NCBI RefSeq assembly: GCF_021484805.1 | Contig: NZ_CP090557.1 | Coordinates: 4,786,001 to 4,850,000, forward strand | Source: Tellurirhabdus bombi | GTDB taxonomy: Bacteria > Bacteroidota > Bacteroidia > Cytophagales > Spirosomataceae | Reading direction: 5' to 3' | Length of the DNA stretch: 64,000 nt | Shown here: one piece after another, positions 33,411 to 42,615 of the stretch | Layout of the letters: each line of letters starts with the position of its first letter | Position numbering within the stretch: the stretch's first letter is position 1 | Translations under genes and position numbers: made by a program | The notes under the pieces: generated by a model | The model's input: the letters and a program-made list of their open reading frames with translations, nothing else | What the model was told of the DNA's origin: nothing | Databases searched by the model: none

Positions 33411-36400
33411 TTAGAAGCTGACATCCAAACCAAAGCTGAACATTTTAACCTGCGGATAACTACGACCCGTTCCTACTGGCGACTCCACATCGTAGCCATC
33501 CCAGAACTTATCTAATGTCCAGATATTCTGCCCATTGGCAAATACGCGCACACTGTTGATTCCCGCGCGTTGGGTCAAAGCACTTGGCAGTTGATAGCCA
33601 AACTGGATATTCTTTAGCCGTAGGTAAGCCGCGTTGCGCATCCAGAAACTAGAGCCCCTCTCGTTGTTCGATTCGCTGAACGCCAGACGGGGAAATGTAG
33701 CATTCGGATTTTCGGGTGTCCAGTGGTCTTTGTGCTGCTCCTGAACGGTACCGCCCAGGAAGAAGGGCATAATTCCCTGCTCATTCAGGTAGCCGTCGGC
33801 TTTGCCAACCCCTTGCAGGACAATATTCAGGCTGAAACCTTTGTAGTAGGCATTCAGGGTGCTGCCGTAGGTGAAGCGGGGAACGGTGCTACCAAACACG
33901 ACGTTATCATCGCCGTTGATGAGGCCATCGCCGTTCTGGTCTTTGTATTTAATATCGCCGGGCTTAACGGTTCCAAATTGCTGAGCGTGCGCAGCAACCT
34001 CGTCCGCCGTCTGGAAGAAGCCTTCCGCCTCTAGACCAAAAAGCGAACCAATGGGATACCCCTCCCGATTTGCCTGCAAGGAGACTCCGTTTACACCCCG
34101 CAAATCAACTACCCGGTTTATTACGTCCGAAATGTTGAAGCCAACATCGTAGCGGAAATCGCGCACATTGCCGCGATAGTTTACCCCAAGTTCCCAGCCT
34201 TTATTGTCAACAATTCCCGCATTTTGAAAAGGCGCTCCTAATCCGATGATGGCAGGCACATCCAGCTGCAACAAAATATCCCGTGTCTTTTTGGTATAAT
34301 AATCGGCCGTAATCGACAGCTTGGAAAATAAGGTAGCATCCAATCCAATATTGGTCATTTCGGTGGCTTCCCACGATATGTCTGCATTAGCCAACGTATT
34401 CAGCGCTACCACGTTAACAATCTGTTTACCCAGCGTATAGGGACCAAATTGCAGAGACGACATGAACGGATAGTTACCACCCGGAATATTCTGATTTCCT
34501 AAACGCCCCCACGAAGCGCGCAGCTTCAATTCATTCACCACATTATTGATGGGCAACATGAAGGATTCCTGCGAAATACGCCATCCTCCCGATACAGAAG
34601 GGAAAAAGCCGTATTTATTTCCTTTGGCAAATCGGGAAGATCCGTCGTAGCGGGCGTTGGCCTCAAACAAATACTTCTGTTTGTAATCGTAGTTCACCCG
34701 ACCAAAAAACGACTGTAAGGCCCATTCAGACGCTCCACCCGAAGACCGCTGAATATCCGAATTTCCGGCATTCAATACATCATAAGCAGGAAGTAGGAAG
34801 CCTTCCCGGTAAGCCGTTACGTTGTCATTTCGGAAGTCCTCGCGGGAGAAACCGCCCAAGACTTTCACCCCATGATCGCCATACGTTTTATCGAACGTAA
34901 CCGTACTTCGCAACGTGGTGTATAGCGACCGATTGGTGACCTCATTCAAGCTAGTCCGGGCCGGAGCCAGAAAGCTTAGTGCGCCGTCCGGTTTATACGT
35001 TTGTACGGATTTATTAAAGTTTTTTTCAATCCCCAGGGCGTATTTCGGTGCATAAGCAACCTCCGCTGTTAGCCATTCGGCGGGTTTATAAACCAGAGCC
35101 GCATTTAAGAGAACATACGGATCATTTCTTCTCCGAGTCCCCCCCTCCCTTGACATAGCAATTGGATTATCCCCGTTCCAGCCATCACCCCAGGTTCCGT
35201 TTGAATTAATGCCAACCTGATTGGCTGGAATTCGGTTCATCCAGTGAAACACATCTTCGGAACCACGACCTGGCTCCAAGGTAGTTGCCGCAACTAATTG
35301 TAAGTCAGCCCGCGCACTGAATTTCTTCGAAAACTGAATATCCGTATTATTCCGCAGGGTATACCGCCGAAAGCTGGAGTTTTCAATAATTCCTTTTTGA
35401 TCCAGATAACCTGCCGATGTTAGAAAGCGGATTTTATCGCTGCCCCCGTTGATGCTGAAAAAGTGACTTTGCTGCAAACCGGAGCCAGTTAGTACTTCTT
35501 TCTGCCAGTCCGTATCCGGGTATAAATCCCGGTTGCCAGGGCCTTCCGTCCGGTATTTCTGAATTAGATCATCGCCATAAAGTGGTGCCCGCCCGACGTT
35601 CACATAGGCTTCGTTGGTCAGCAGCATGTGGTCGATGGCATTGGTCATTTTTGGCAAATTGGTAGGCGTTTGCCAGCCGATGTAATTGTTGTAATTGACC
35701 GAAATACGGTTGCCCTTCGCCCGTTTAGTAGTGATCAGAATAACCCCATTGGCTGCTCGGGAACCATAGATAGAAGCCGAAGCCGCATCTTTTAGAATTG
35801 ATACGGATTCGATCAGGTTTGGGTCAATGCTGTTCATCGATCCTTCGATATTGTCAATCAGTACCAATGGATCTGCACTACTACCGCCAAGTGTTCCAAT
35901 GCCTCGAATCCGGATCGTACCACCGTCACCACCCGGACGCCCCGAACGCTGCGTTACGGTCACGCCCGGCATCAGCCCCTGCAAGGCCGACGAAGTCTGC
36001 CCTACGGGTCTCCGGCTAATTTCTTCGCTTGATACGGATGATACGGCTCCCGTGAGGTTCACTTTTTTCTGCGTACCAAAACCAACCACGACTACCTCCG
36101 ACAGCGATTTTGTGTCGGCTTGCAGTTTGATGTCAATCGCTGCCTGATTTCCGACGGTTACTTCCTGGGATAAATACCCCACGAAACTGAATACCAGAAC
36201 GGCGCTCTTATCGGGCACATTTAACTGATAGGCCCCTTTATTATCCGTGGTTGTTCCCCGCGTTGTGCCTTTCAGAACGACACTTACCCCCGGCAGCCCG
36301 GCCCCGGACTCATCAATTACGGTTCCGCTAACCGTTACATCAGCGGTTACGATGGCCTGCGCACTTTCGACAATGGCGGGAGCGACAGCCATTGGCTCAG

Positions 36401-36815
36401 CTATCGCATCAAAATTCAGGCTATTTTTAGGGTTGGATAACTGGGTAGTTGTTTTATCATTCGCTTTATTGACAACAATTAAATAAGCTTCCGAATGGAG
36501 TTTTTTGAAGCGCAAACCGTGTGGCTTCAATAGCTGAATCAGGTTCGTTTCCAGTTTTCCTTTCAGGTTGACAGCGCCCGAAGTTTGCCGGTCGGCAACC
36601 ACTTTTTCTTCAAACAGGATGTCAACCCCGTAGTGATTTTTTAAGTCCAGCAGTACTTTTTTCAGGGAATGCGTTTCGGTAGGTTGTGCGCTTTTGGTGC
36701 TGGCGGGGCGCTTTTTCCCTTGCGCAGATGCCCAGATCTGGGCATCTGCGCAGTGCGGAAAACCCGTGAGCAGTAAACCGGTCACCAAGGTTAGGGGTAT
36801 CAGTTTTTTCATCAT
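33411..36815 (-). CDS. SusC/RagA-family TonB-linked outer-membrane transporter with STN domain
   Basis: 1134 residues. Order: signal peptide ending near HCADAQ; an STN domain (about 50-120) beginning HSLKKVLLDLKNHYGVDI; a CarboxypepD_reg-like beta domain (VSGTVIDESGAGLPGV); the TonB-box region SEVVVVGFGTQKK; the plug with LQGLMPGVTV and SILKDAASASIYGSRAANGVILITT; then a 22-strand barrel ending in Phe. The STN domain indicates that the transporter signals to FecR and the ECF sigma factor encoded just upstream. With SusD it imports a substrate by TonB-dependent transport. A 32-base palindrome lies in its signal-peptide codons. Confidence 0.97.
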   Translation of the reverse strand: MMKKLIPLTLVTGLLLTGFPHCADAQIWASAQGKKRPASTKSAQPTETHSLKKVLLDLKNHYGVDILFEEKVVADRQTSGAVNLKGKLETNLIQLLKPHGLRFKKLHSEAYLIVVNKANDKTTTQLSNPKNSLNFDAIAEPMAVAPAIVESAQAIVTADVTVSGTVIDESGAGLPGVSVVLKGTTRGTTTDNKGAYQLNVPDKSAVLVFSFVGYLSQEVTVGNQAAIDIKLQADTKSLSEVVVVGFGTQKKVNLTGAVSSVSSEEISRRPVGQTSSALQGLMPGVTVTQRSGRPGGDGGTIRIRGIGTLGGSSADPLVLIDNIEGSMNSIDPNLIESVSILKDAASASIYGSRAANGVILITTKRAKGNRISVNYNNYIGWQTPTNLPKMTNAIDHMLLTNEAYVNVGRAPLYGDDLIQKYRTEGPGNRDLYPDTDWQKEVLTGSGLQQSHFFSINGGSDKIRFLTSAGYLDQKGIIENSSFRRYTLRNNTDIQFSKKFSARADLQLVAATTLEPGRGSEDVFHWMNRIPANQVGINSNGTWGDGWNGDNPIAMSREGGTRRRNDPYVLLNAALVYKPAEWLTAEVAYAPKYALGIEKNFNKSVQTYKPDGALSFLAPARTSLNEVTNRSLYTTLRSTVTFDKTYGDHGVKVLGGFSREDFRNDNVTAYREGFLLPAYDVLNAGNSDIQRSSGGASEWALQSFFGRVNYDYKQKYLFEANARYDGSSRFAKGNKYGFFPSVSGGWRISQESFMLPINNVVNELKLRASWGRLGNQNIPGGNYPFMSSLQFGPYTLGKQIVNVVALNTLANADISWEATEMTNIGLDATLFSKLSITADYYTKKTRDILLQLDVPAIIGLGAPFQNAGIVDNKGWELGVNYRGNVRDFRYDVGFNISDVINRVVDLRGVNGVSLQANREGYPIGSLFGLEAEGFFQTADEVAAHAQQFGTVKPGDIKYKDQNGDGLINGDDNVVFGSTVPRFTYGSTLNAYYKGFSLNIVLQGVGKADGYLNEQGIMPFFLGGTVQEQHKDHWTPENPNATFPRLAFSESNNERGSSFWMRNAAYLRLKNIQFGYQLPSALTQRAGINSVRVFANGQNIWTLDKFWDGYDVESPVGTGRSYPQVKMFSFGLDVSF
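36721..36752. repeat. 32-base perfect palindrome inside the susC 5' coding region
   Basis: TGCGCAGATGCCCAGA followed directly by its exact reverse complement. It encodes residues around the signal-peptide cleavage site (C-A-D-A-Q-I-W-A-S-A-Q). Confidence 0.9.
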
Positions 36816-36901
36816 AGATGGAGTTAAAAGTTCTAGGGTAGATCAATTGGTAAGGCAGAACAGACCAAATCCGGACGAATCAGCCTCTCGCTGCCTTGGT
36901 A

Positions 36902-37918
36902 TTAACTGGTTGTTGTTTTGGAAGAAAGCACGATGGAGCGACCAGGGTGGGTGATGCGCAGTTCCAGCAGTTCGGCCAGCGCCTCAAGCAGGGCGTCAGC
37001 CGTTCGCGCCCGGAAGGTGCCCGTTAAGGTGCGGAGGGCCAATTCGTCATCAGACAGTTCGACTTTCATGCCGTAGGTATCGTTCAGCATGGCCACTACT
37101 TCCCGTAGCGGCGTATTGTCGAATACGAAACGCTGGTCGCGCCAGGCAGCAAATGCCTGCGGGTCTTTGTGTCTACCCCGTTTCATGTTTCCCTGCTGGC
37201 TCAAGGTCACCCAATCGCCGGGTTTCATCACCAGTTGGTGCCGCTGCTGGTTGGTAGCCTGGTAGTGTAGTTTCACTTTTCCCCGGTTCAGGGCAACCTG
37301 CGTCGCCTGCGGACGAGCCGTTACCGAAAATTCCGTTCCCAGAACTTCAATTTCAAGTTTTTTGGGTGTCTGCACCACAAAACGCTGATTGGTTTGGGTA
37401 TGCTTTACGTCAAATACGGCCTCTCCGTTCAGCGTCACATTTCGGGTCGATTTTCCGAAGCCAAAGCGCGGGACTTTCAATTCGGAATGGCCATTTAAGG
37501 TTACCGAGGAACCATCCGAAAGCTTAAATGTATAGGTCTGTCCATAATTTGTTTCGTAGGTTTTATAGCGAATCAGATCAGAGGCCAGATAGCCAACTAA
37601 ACCAATAATTAGAATGGCCGAGGCCGCCCACGTCCAGGGAAAGCGAAACCAGGAACGAGGCTCAATTGGCTCATTTACAAGCGTATTTTCGACGGTTGGC
37701 TTTCCCGAGTTCATGGCATCCAGCCGTTGCTGAAAGCGTTCGGTAGCCGCTTCCATATTGGGTACATATTGCGGTGTCTGGCGCTCCCATTCTTCAATCC
37801 ATTGGAAGTATAGCTCCTGGTTAGCCGGTTGTTCTAGCCATTCCGCAATCATTTTCTTTTGAATTGGTGTAGCCAGTCCTGCTAAGTAGGTGTGAATTAA
37901 TTCTTTCTTAACCGTCAT
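36902..37918 (-). CDS. FecR-family anti-sigma factor
   Basis: 338 residues. A cytosolic N-terminal anti-sigma region (1-90) is followed by one membrane helix (WAASAILIIGLVGYLASDLI), a periplasmic FecR domain (TYTFKLSDGSSVTLNGHSEL to MKPGDWVTL) and a C-terminal DUF4974 domain (RFVFDNTPLREVVAMLNDTYG) that contacts the STN domain of the transporter. It holds the ECF sigma factor until the SusC protein is occupied. It lies between the sigma gene (55-base gap) and susC (86-base gap). Confidence 0.95.
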   Translation of the reverse strand: MTVKKELIHTYLAGLATPIQKKMIAEWLEQPANQELYFQWIEEWERQTPQYVPNMEAATERFQQRLDAMNSGKPTVENTLVNEPIEPRSWFRFPWTWAASAILIIGLVGYLASDLIRYKTYETNYGQTYTFKLSDGSSVTLNGHSELKVPRFGFGKSTRNVTLNGEAVFDVKHTQTNQRFVVQTPKKLEIEVLGTEFSVTARPQATQVALNRGKVKLHYQATNQQRHQLVMKPGDWVTLSQQGNMKRGRHKDPQAFAAWRDQRFVFDNTPLREVVAMLNDTYGMKVELSDDELALRTLTGTFRARTADALLEALAELLELRITHPGRSIVLSSKTTTS

Positions 37919-37973
37919 TTCTGTGCATTTATCGTAACGACAAGCTTGGCGGGCCTATCCCCCAGCGCAATTT

Positions 37974-38645
37974 TTATTCAGAAAACCAGGTGGTGATTGC
38001 TCCTAGTAGCAGGATGTGTTTTTGCACCAGCATATTCCGCAGAGCCGCCAGGGCCCGCAGCAAGTGGTTTTCGACTGTTTTGGGAGTTAGACTCAGCTCA
38101 TCCGCGATTTCTTTGTATTTTTTGCCTTCAAAACGACTCAACACAAACACGCGCTGCTGCTGCGGACTCAGTTGTCGAACAGCCTCTTCTACAGCTAGTT
38201 GAAGCTCATCCTGTTGCATTAGCCGGTCGGGTTGGGCGGTATCCGTGTCGGGGCGGTCCACTCCATCCGGAATAGCTTCCTGTCGACCCAGTTCCCAGCG
38301 AATGTAATTGTAGGCCCGGTTCCGAACGGCCCGGAACAGATAAGCCCGGAAAGAAGTGGTTATATGGCGGTAAAGCTCCTGTGCCAGCAGCGAATAAAAT
38401 ACATCAGCTACCAGGTCTTCGGCCACCTGCCGATTGTGCACAAACCGCACGGCATGGCTACATAAAGGAGCATAATACAATCGGAATAGTAACTCACAAG
38501 CTTGACGGGCATCCCGCTCAAACGCTTGCCGGATAAAAAACTCACGGTCAATCTCCACGGGTTCCGTCTCCGAAGAGGCCTGGTAGTTGCGCTTGAAGAG
38601 GTATGATTCGTCCGCTTGTCGGTCAGGATATAGATCAGATGACAT
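37974..38645 (-). CDS. ECF-type RNA polymerase sigma factor
   Basis: 223 residues. Sigma region 2 (ACELLFRLYYAPLCSHAVRFVHNRQVAEDLVADVFYSLL, about 53-91) and region 4 (LSPQQQRVFVLSRFEGKKYKEIADELSLTPKTVENHL, about 158-194) are clear. The N-terminus has a polar extension of about 45 residues. It is first in the run sigma-fecR-susC-susD and should be released by FecR to transcribe the locus. Divergent from the sugar-transporter gene. Confidence 0.95.
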   Translation of the reverse strand: MSSDLYPDRQADESYLFKRNYQASSETEPVEIDREFFIRQAFERDARQACELLFRLYYAPLCSHAVRFVHNRQVAEDLVADVFYSLLAQELYRHITTSFRAYLFRAVRNRAYNYIRWELGRQEAIPDGVDRPDTDTAQPDRLMQQDELQLAVEEAVRQLSPQQQRVFVLSRFEGKKYKEIADELSLTPKTVENHLLRALAALRNMLVQKHILLLGAITTWFSE

Positions 38646-38930
38646 GGAGATTTGCAGTATAACAATCTAAAGACAAGTTTGGACAAAATATCCCCCAGCG
38701 GTTTTTGGTTTTTATTTACTTTTTTTCGTGGTTCCTTAATTCTCCTTCCCCAGTTAGGCGTTATTTATCGGCTAGCCGCGTGTTTTCCGCTTTCCAACCG
38801 ACGCAAGTGCCGCAAAAACGAAGTATATTTCGGTTTCAAATCAGAAAAATGCACCACAGAGCAGACAGGCATTACTAGAACTGCATTACTGAATTGTTCA
38901 CTTAACCAATTATCTAAACCTTACCTAACA

Positions 38931-40184
38931 ATGGCTCAACCAACAGCCGCCGTTGATCCGGCAAAACCAGCGTCGTTTACCGACAAAAAATACCTTATTA
39001 CGCTGGTCTTTGTTACTTCTTTATTTATGTTCTGGGGCATTGCCATCACAATGGGTGATGTACTCAACAAACATTTTCAGGACGTACTTAGCCTGACTAA
39101 AACGCAGTCCGCTTTCGTGCAATTTGCCATTTTCGGAGCCTATTTTGTGATGGGGATTCCAGCCGGTTTGTTCATGAAACGTTTTGGTTACAAAATGGGC
39201 GTACTGCTTGGATTAGGCCTTTTTGCTACCGGAGCTTTTCTGTTTGTGCCCGCCGCTAACGCTGCTTCGTTCCCTTATTTCGGAATGGCATTATTCATTT
39301 TAGGTTGCGGACTTTCCACGCTTGAAACCGTTGCTCACCCTTTTGTGGCTTCGTTGGGCGACCAGCGCACCAGCGACCAGCGCATTAACTTTGCTCAGGC
39401 TTTCAACGCGTTAGGAGCCATGATCGGTCCGTATGTCGGCTCTCGTTTTCTACTTGGCGGTCATGTAGAGGGAGGAACAGACCTGACCTCCGTTAAAACA
39501 CTCTATATTGTCATTGGTAGCGTAATCGCCACTATTGCCGTGTTATTCGCCCTGGTTAAAGTTCCGGCCCTAACCGATCCGCACGTTTCCACCGCCAATT
39601 CGGATGCTGTCAATGTCGATTCTGAACCTCAGAAAAGTCTCTTCCAGCACCGCCATTTCGTTTGGGCTGTCATTGCTCAGTTCTTCAACGTAGCGGCACA
39701 GGGCGGCACCTGGGCCTTCTTCATCAACTACGGCCACGAAAAAATGGGTTTCTCCGACACTACCGCCGCAGATTACATGATCATTTTCATGGGATTATTA
39801 CTGGCCGGACGCTTCGTCGGTACGTTCCTGATGCGCTTCATCGCTCCTCATTCCCTACTAGCCATTTTTGCGGCCGGTAATATTCTTATGTGCCTCATTG
39901 TGGCGCAAAGCTGGGGATGGCCTTCGTTCATCGCCCTGCTGATGCTGAATTTCTTCTTCAGCATTATGTTCCCGACCATCTTTAGTCTTGGTCTGAAAAA
40001 TCTGGGCTCGAAGACGCAACAAGCTTCGTCGTTTATTTCGATGGGTGTCTGCGGGGGTGCGTTTTTCCCCTTTGCGATGGGTGCTGTTGCTGACTACGAC
40101 GTAGCATCAGCCTATTACCTGCCCATTATTTGCTACGTGGTCATTTTTATGTTCGGGGCCAAATTTTACAAGGTACACGATTAA
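38931..40184 (+). CDS. FucP-type MFS sugar:proton symporter
   Basis: 417 residues from the ATG at 38931; the frame is open 93 codons further upstream but that part is not membrane-transporter-like. Twelve membrane helices. The first helix (LVFVTSLFMFWGIAITMGDVLN) and the GCGLSTLETVAHPFVASLG block match the FucP/GluP (L-fucose, glucose/galactose) branch of the major facilitator family. It imports a monosaccharide across the inner membrane and is the likely inner-membrane end of the neighbouring Sus-type uptake path. It is divergent from the ECF sigma gene, 285 bases apart. Confidence 0.88.
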   Translation: MAQPTAAVDPAKPASFTDKKYLITLVFVTSLFMFWGIAITMGDVLNKHFQDVLSLTKTQSAFVQFAIFGAYFVMGIPAGLFMKRFGYKMGVLLGLGLFATGAFLFVPAANAASFPYFGMALFILGCGLSTLETVAHPFVASLGDQRTSDQRINFAQAFNALGAMIGPYVGSRFLLGGHVEGGTDLTSVKTLYIVIGSVIATIAVLFALVKVPALTDPHVSTANSDAVNVDSEPQKSLFQHRHFVWAVIAQFFNVAAQGGTWAFFINYGHEKMGFSDTTAADYMIIFMGLLLAGRFVGTFLMRFIAPHSLLAIFAAGNILMCLIVAQSWGWPSFIALLMLNFFFSIMFPTIFSLGLKNLGSKTQQASSFISMGVCGGAFFPFAMGAVADYDVASAYYLPIICYVVIFMFGAKFYKVHD

Positions 40185-40191
40185 AATCTAC

Positions 40192-40230
40192 AGGTCCGAA
40201 AAGGAAGCTGCAAAGGCTATTTTCGGACCT
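40192..40230 (+). terminator. First terminator-like hairpin after the MFS gene
   Basis: AGGTCCGAAAA (40192-40202) pairs exactly with TTTTCGGACCT (40220-40230); the T run is weak. Confidence 0.6.
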
Positions 40231-40246
40231 TCTACTCAGTTTCTCC

Positions 40247-40281
40247 AAGGGCCATTTCCCGATGGCCTTTACTTCTTTTTT
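40247..40281 (+). terminator. Second hairpin with T run after the MFS gene
   Basis: AAGGGCCAT (40247-40255) pairs with ATGGCCTTT (40262-40270), including one G-U pair, followed by a T-rich stretch ending TTTTTT. Confidence 0.6.
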
Positions 40282-40333
40282 GCGAATTATGGACTTATTC
40301 GTACTTTGATAGGACCATTTATTCGATTCAGCA

Positions 40334-42502
40334 ATGCGTCCCAACTTCGATACTCAACCAATGCCTTCGCCTGAGGCTGGGCAGTCATCCGCTGCCGCCA
40401 GCCGCCCTTTTGTTACCGCCGAAGGCATCCGGCTAAAAACGCATTATGAAGCGGAAGATATCGACAATGCGACGCACCTGAAGTATGTGGCAGGCATCCC
40501 TCCTTTCCTGCGCGGACCTTACAGCAGCATGTATGTTACCCAGCCGTGGACCATCCGTCAGTATGCGGGCTTTTCAACGGCTGAGGCGTCTAATGCCTTC
40601 TACCGCCGCAATTTAGCTGCCGGTCAGAAGGGGCTTTCGGTTGCTTTTGATCTGGCCACCCACCGTGGCTACGATTCCGACCACCCTCGCGTAGTAGGCG
40701 ACGTTGGCAAGGCGGGAGTAGCCATCGATACGGTGGAGGACATGAAAATTCTGTTCGATCAGATTCCGCTCGACCAGATGTCGGTGTCAATGACCATGAA
40801 TGGCGCGGTCATTCCCATTATGGCATTCTACATTGTAGCGGCGCAAGAACAGGGAGTCTCGCCCGAAAAGTTATCCGGAACCATTCAAAACGATATTTTG
40901 AAAGAGTTCATGGTGCGGAATACCTACATCTACCCACCTGAGCCTTCCATGCGGCTTATTGGCGACATTTTTGCCTATACCAGCCGTCACATGCCTCGAT
41001 TCAATTCCATCAGCATCAGCGGTTACCACATGCACGAAGCCGGTGCACCGGCTCACCTTGAACTGGCTTATACGCTGGCTGATGGTCTGGAGTACATCCG
41101 TACGGGTCTGAAAGCGGGTATGAGTATTGATGATTTTGCGCCGCGTCTTTCTTTTTTCTGGGGCATTGGCATGAATCATTTTATGGAAATTGCCAAGATG
41201 CGGGCGGCTCGCGTACTCTGGGCAACGTTGGTGAAACAGTTTACCCCAAAAAATGTAAAATCACTGGCTTTACGAACGCATTGCCAAACCAGTGGCTATA
41301 GCCTTACCGAACAAGACCCCTTCAATAATGTAGCCCGTACCTGCATTGAAGCGCTGGCCGCCGTACTGGGACACACCCAGTCGCTGCACACCAATTCGCT
41401 GGATGAAGCTATTGCGCTACCCACCGATTTTTCGGCGCGTATTGCCCGAAATACCCAGCTGTACCTGCAACACGAAACGGACGTTACCCGGGTGGTTGAC
41501 CCCTGGGGAGGCTCCTACTACGTTGAGGCGCTGACCAACGAGCTTATTCATAAAGCCTGGGATTTAATTGACGAAGTGGAACGGCTGGGCGGAATGACCA
41601 AAGCCATCGAAACGGGTCTTCCCAAACTACGGATTGAAGAAGCCGCCGCCCGCAAGCAAGCCCGTATCGATTCTGGGAAAGACATTATTGTTGGCATCAA
41701 TAAATACCGTCCCGATTCGGAGCAGGTTCTGGAGCTGTTGGAGGTTGATAACCAAGCTGTTCGCGAGACGCAGATCAAGCGCCTAACTGAAGTCAAAGCC
41801 AGCCGCGATGCTGCCAAAGTCGAAGAAGCCTTGCAGGCCATCACGCAGTTAGCACAACAGCCAACTGCTGACTGCGCAATACCCGCCGAAAATTTATTGG
41901 CCCTGGCGGTTGAAGCCGCCCGCCACCGAGCCACGTTGGGTGAAATTTCATACGCTATGGAAAAAGCTTTTGGCCGCCATAAGGCAACCATCCGCGCTGT
42001 GTCAGGCATTTATTCGGCGGAAGTATCCGATGATGAAAACTTCCGGCTGGCTCGCAAACTCACCGACCGCTTTGCTGATCTGGAGGGCCGCCAACCCCGT
42101 ATTCTGGTTGCCAAAATGGGACAGGACGGCCATGATCGCGGGGCAAAAATTATCGCTACTAGTTTTGCCGATCTGGGTTTTGACGTCGACATGGGACCGC
42201 TTTTCCAAACGCCGGAAGAAGTGGCCCGACAGGCCGCAGAAAATGACGTGCACTTGGTCGGAGTTTCAAGCCTGGCGGCGGGGCATAAAACGCTGGTTCC
42301 CCAGTTGATTGCGGAGCTTGAAAAACTGGGCCGAAGCGACATTATGGTCATTGCCGGAGGGGTTATTCCGGCGCAGGATTATGATTTTTTGTATAAGGCT
42401 GGCGTAAAAGGCATTTTTGGTCCGGGAACCATTATTTCCGTAGCCGCTCAGAAAATATTGAGAGAGCTAATGCCCGAACTGGCCAAGGTAAATTTAGATT
42501 GA
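40334..42502 (+). CDS. mutB: Methylmalonyl-CoA mutase large subunit
   Basis: 722 residues, full length. It converts L-methylmalonyl-CoA to succinyl-CoA (or back) with adenosylcobalamin. Substrate-binding TIM barrel ([56 protein letters not shown]), then the B12 domain with [10 protein letters not shown] whose His600 is the lower cobalt ligand. The start is ATG at 40334. It is separated from mutA by the Sus-type locus and followed by an unrelated protease gene. Regulation is not evident: no cobalamin riboswitch was seen upstream. Confidence 0.96.
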   Translation: MRPNFDTQPMPSPEAGQSSAAASRPFVTAEGIRLKTHYEAEDIDNATHLKYVAGIPPFLRGPYSSMYVTQPWTIRQYAGFSTAEASNAFYRRNLAAGQKGLSVAFDLATHRGYDSDHPRVVGDVGKAGVAIDTVEDMKILFDQIPLDQMSVSMTMNGAVIPIMAFYIVAAQEQGVSPEKLSGTIQNDILKEFMVRNTYIYPPEPSMRLIGDIFAYTSRHMPRFNSISISGYHMHEAGAPAHLELAYTLADGLEYIRTGLKAGMSIDDFAPRLSFFWGIGMNHFMEIAKMRAARVLWATLVKQFTPKNVKSLALRTHCQTSGYSLTEQDPFNNVARTCIEALAAVLGHTQSLHTNSLDEAIALPTDFSARIARNTQLYLQHETDVTRVVDPWGGSYYVEALTNELIHKAWDLIDEVERLGGMTKAIETGLPKLRIEEAAARKQARIDSGKDIIVGINKYRPDSEQVLELLEVDNQAVRETQIKRLTEVKASRDAAKVEEALQAITQLAQQPTADCAIPAENLLALAVEAARHRATLGEISYAMEKAFGRHKATIRAVSGIYSAEVSDDENFRLARKLTDRFADLEGRQPRILVAKMGQDGHDRGAKIIATSFADLGFDVDMGPLFQTPEEVARQAAENDVHLVGVSSLAAGHKTLVPQLIAELEKLGRSDIMVIAGGVIPAQDYDFLYKAGVKGIFGPGTIISVAAQKILRELMPELAKVNLD

Positions 42503-42615
42503 TCCCCTTTTTTGCGCTTCCCTTTTCCTCCAAACGCTAGCTTGGCAACCGCTTTTTTCGTCTGATCTAGTCAATAAAGTCAAAAGTAATTTCCTCATAC
42601 CCAATCCTTTCACTT

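Noticed and set aside
38652-38930. Upstream extension of the MFS transporter frame
   Set aside because: The extra 93 codons lack transporter character and overlap the promoter region; ATG at 38931 fits the family.
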